From positions 434,001 to 498,000 of the forward strand of contig CAWIVZ010000001.1 of NCBI GenBank assembly GCA_963839645.1: a stretch of 64,000 bases of DNA, in the 5' to 3' direction. The notes beneath the pieces were generated by a model, which had not been told where the DNA came from, made no database searches, and worked only from the letters and a program-made list of their open reading frames with translations. Origin of the DNA: PALSA-911 sp963839645. GTDB taxonomy: Bacteria > Pseudomonadota > Alphaproteobacteria > Acetobacterales > Acetobacteraceae. Below, one piece after another: positions 62,487-64,000 of the stretch; within the stretch, counting starts at the first letter, position 1, and the number at the start of each line of letters is the position of its first letter. The position numbers and the translations under genes were made by a program.

Positions 62487-63587
62487 TCATCGGCTGTCGC
62501 CATCGAGACCCAGGGCGCCGGGTATTGAGGAGCCAGACATCGGGGAGCCAGACATCGGGGAGGCCGGCACTTGCGCTGCCGCTTCCAGATGCGGGCGTCG
62601 CGGGCCATTCGCCGCACGCCCATCCTCAACGCTCCGTTCCGGCACGGAGCGGTTGGACAGGTAGGCGGCGGACAGGCCCTCTTTCACCAGTTCGCGGTGC
62701 GAGACATGCAGGCGCCAACGCAGTCCCCGTGCGGCGATCAGACCGATCAGGTGATCCGACAGGTGCTCAACCAGGTAGACAGAACGATGCCGGCCGCCGG
62801 TGCAGCCGATCGCGATCGTCGCATATTTCTTGCCTTCCTGCACGAACCTGGGCAGCAGCAGCTCGATCATCTGCGACAGACACGCGAAGAACCGGTCGAA
62901 ATCCGGGTCCCCCGCGACGTACGCGCCCACATCGGCGTCAAGGCCGGTATGCGGCCGCAGCAGCGGGTCGTAATACGGGTTGCGCAGGAAGCGCGCGTCG
63001 AACACCAGATCCGCCTCCTTCGGTAGCCCCTGGGGATAGCCGAAGGACAGCAGCGTCACCACCAGGGCCGGCGCCACCCGCGCGCTGGCCGCGCCGAAAT
63101 GCCCTTCGATCAGTTGGCGCAGCGAGGCCAGCGGCAGGTCGGAGGTGTCGATCGCCAGGTCCGCCGCCTCCCGCAGGCTGCCGGTCAGGCCGATTTCCGC
63201 CGCGATGCCGTCCAGCACCCGCCCCTGCGGCGCCATCGGATGGCGCCGGCGGGTCTCGGTGTAGCGGCGCAGCAGCGCGGCCTCGTCGGCATGAAGATAC
63301 AGCATCTCGGCCCGCCAGGCAGGGTCGGCGCGCAACCGCGCGAGCTTGGCCAGCACCGCTGTGGCATTGAAGCCGCTGGTGCGCGTGTCCACGCCGATGG
63401 CGAGATTGCGCTCGGCGCCGTTCACCGCGGTATCGATCATCGACATCGGCAGGTTGTCCACCGTCTCATAGCCGAGATCTTCCAGAATATGCAGCGCGGA
63501 GGCCTTGCCGCTGCCCGATAACCCGCTGACCAGCACGACGCGCCGCTGCGCGGCCTCGCTACCTTCCATTTCTATGCTAGCCATCAT
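62487..63587 (-). CDS. rapZ: RNase adapter protein RapZ
   Basis: A 366-residue protein starting at ATG 63587, overlapping the hprK stop by 4 bp. Walker A is SGLSGSGKASALHILEDLGY, and ETVDNLP follows. The C-terminal RapZ domain has LSFGYPQGLPKEADLVFDAR, NPYYDPLLRPHTGLD and IAIGCTGGRHRSVYLVEHL. In gamma-proteobacteria RapZ directs RNase E to a small RNA controlling GlmS; here the PTS context suggests signalling. The last ~45 residues are a Ser/Pro-rich tail with a 5-residue tandem repeat. Confidence 0.92.
   Translation of the reverse strand: MMASIEMEGSEAAQRRVVLVSGLSGSGKASALHILEDLGYETVDNLPMSMIDTAVNGAERNLAIGVDTRTSGFNATAVLAKLARLRADPAWRAEMLYLHADEAALLRRYTETRRRHPMAPQGRVLDGIAAEIGLTGSLREAADLAIDTSDLPLASLRQLIEGHFGAASARVAPALVVTLLSFGYPQGLPKEADLVFDARFLRNPYYDPLLRPHTGLDADVGAYVAGDPDFDRFFACLSQMIELLLPRFVQEGKKYATIAIGCTGGRHRSVYLVEHLSDHLIGLIAARGLRWRLHVSHRELVKEGLSAAYLSNRSVPERSVEDGRAANGPRRPHLEAAAQVPASPMSGSPMSGSSIPGALGLDGDSR
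62529..62558 (-). repeat. 15-bp tandem duplication in the rapZ tail
   Basis: GGAGCCAGACATCGG occurs twice head-to-tail (62529–62543 and 62544–62558). It encodes two in-frame copies of a PMSGS-type peptide in the disordered C-terminal tail. Confidence 0.8.
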
Positions 63588-64000
63588 GGCCTGAGAGCTC
63601 CCGCCACCTGCGCGACCCGCGCGAGGACACACTCCAACGCGAGTTCAACGATTGCCGGAGCGGACGCATGGCGCGCCTCGACGGCGATCAGCGGCAGGTT
63701 CAAGATGGGGTGCGTCATCGGTTCCGGCAAGCGGAGCACCGGGCGGTCGAGATCCACCACCAGAGCCAGGCTGGTTTGCGCAACATGGGCCAGACGAACG
63801 ATCCCAAGACCACGCACTTCCAACATCCCGGCGAGAGCCTTGGGCGGGCTGGCCAGCCCGTCCACGATTTCCACCCGGTCGTCGGCAACAAGGGCGAAGC
63901 CGCGATCGAGCAGGCGCAGCAAGAGATCGGACTTGCCCGATCCGGGGGGCCCGATCAGCAGCACGCCAGAACCAGCCTTTGAAGCGCAGCTTCCGTGCAT
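63584..64000 (-). CDS. hprK: HPr kinase/phosphorylase, short alphaproteobacterial form
   Basis: At least 138 residues, beginning at the last bases of the window (MHGSCASKAGSGVLLIGPPG); the true start may lie a few codons outside. Walker A is GPPGSGKSDLLLRLLDRGFA, then LVADDRVEI, and the HprK signature region VRGLGIVRL (EVRGLGI). Alphaproteobacterial HprK lacks the N-terminal domain of the Gram-positive enzyme, so this length is usual. It phosphorylates the Ser of HPr. Confidence 0.9.
   Translation of the reverse strand: MHGSCASKAGSGVLLIGPPGSGKSDLLLRLLDRGFALVADDRVEIVDGLASPPKALAGMLEVRGLGIVRLAHVAQTSLALVVDLDRPVLRLPEPMTHPILNLPLIAVEARHASAPAIVELALECVLARVAQVAGALRP

Overview
The window is chromosomal DNA from a GC-rich alphaproteobacterium, most likely Rhodospirillales/Acetobacteraceae. 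This is inferred from very high third-position GC (which produces many long antisense open frames), the HprK–RapZ–EIIA(Man)–HPr–EI cluster, the DUF3576–leuS–lptE–holA order, a ccmC-D-E-F-G-H-I run, and OprB- and porin-type outer-membrane proteins. No rRNA, tRNA, CRISPR array or prophage was seen. One IS21-type remnant is present.

Layout. 1–2.1 kb: the end of an OprB porin and an M48 lipoprotein protease. 2.2–14.7 kb: a phosphorus-themed locus. Leftward it encodes a PhoU-like protein, a pyruvate-phosphate-dikinase-like protein without its C-terminal domain, a glycerol-phosphate-type ABC importer (two permeases and a binding protein, no ATPase) and a GpdQ-like phosphodiesterase. Rightward it encodes a phnC-D-E-E phosphonate importer and a gluconolactonase. 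The divergent promoter region carries an FNR/FixK-like box. 14.7–20.3 kb: a leftward six-gene catabolic operon of unknown substrate (isocitrate-lyase-like, DehI-like, two flavin/FMN-type genes, enoyl-CoA hydratase, SDR), facing a second PPOX-fold gene across a putative operator. 21–26.7 kb: cyclopropane-fatty-acid synthase, an IS21 remnant joined to a truncated SDR, a TetR regulator with a 38-bp palindromic operator, a second SDR and an MFS pump. 26.8–35.3 kb: PuuD-type amidotransferase, LolA, an MFS transporter, an RlmM-like methyltransferase, DUF423, prolyl iminopeptidase, LtnD, DUF2848 and a Wzx-type flippase. 35.3–40.4 kb: cytochrome c maturation (ccmI to ccmC, leftward). 40.6–51 kb: EVE, Rieske protein, acetyl-CoA synthetase, GST, aquaporin Z, MsrC, MarR, an NRAMP-related transporter with two small companions and a structured leader RNA, and Kup with an unknown partner. 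51–64 kb: YggS and ThiE-like genes with overlapping start codons, a second porin, DUF3576–leuS–lptE–holA, large intergenic repeats, and the regulatory PTS (EI, HPr, EIIA, RapZ, HprK).

Many otherwise well-conserved genes, including ccmF and the EI gene, are split by single-base shifts, most of them one extra G or C. Alignable protein sequence continues in another frame on each side, so assembly or sequencing error is more likely than decay. Frameshifted genes are listed over their full inferred span.

The most promising undescribed elements are three. First, the NRAMP-related operon, whose leader can form two mutually exclusive stems, one hiding the ribosome binding site. Second, the dikinase-like/PhoU-like pair sitting between two phosphorus importers. 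Third, the uncharacterised catabolic operon at 14.7–20.3 kb.
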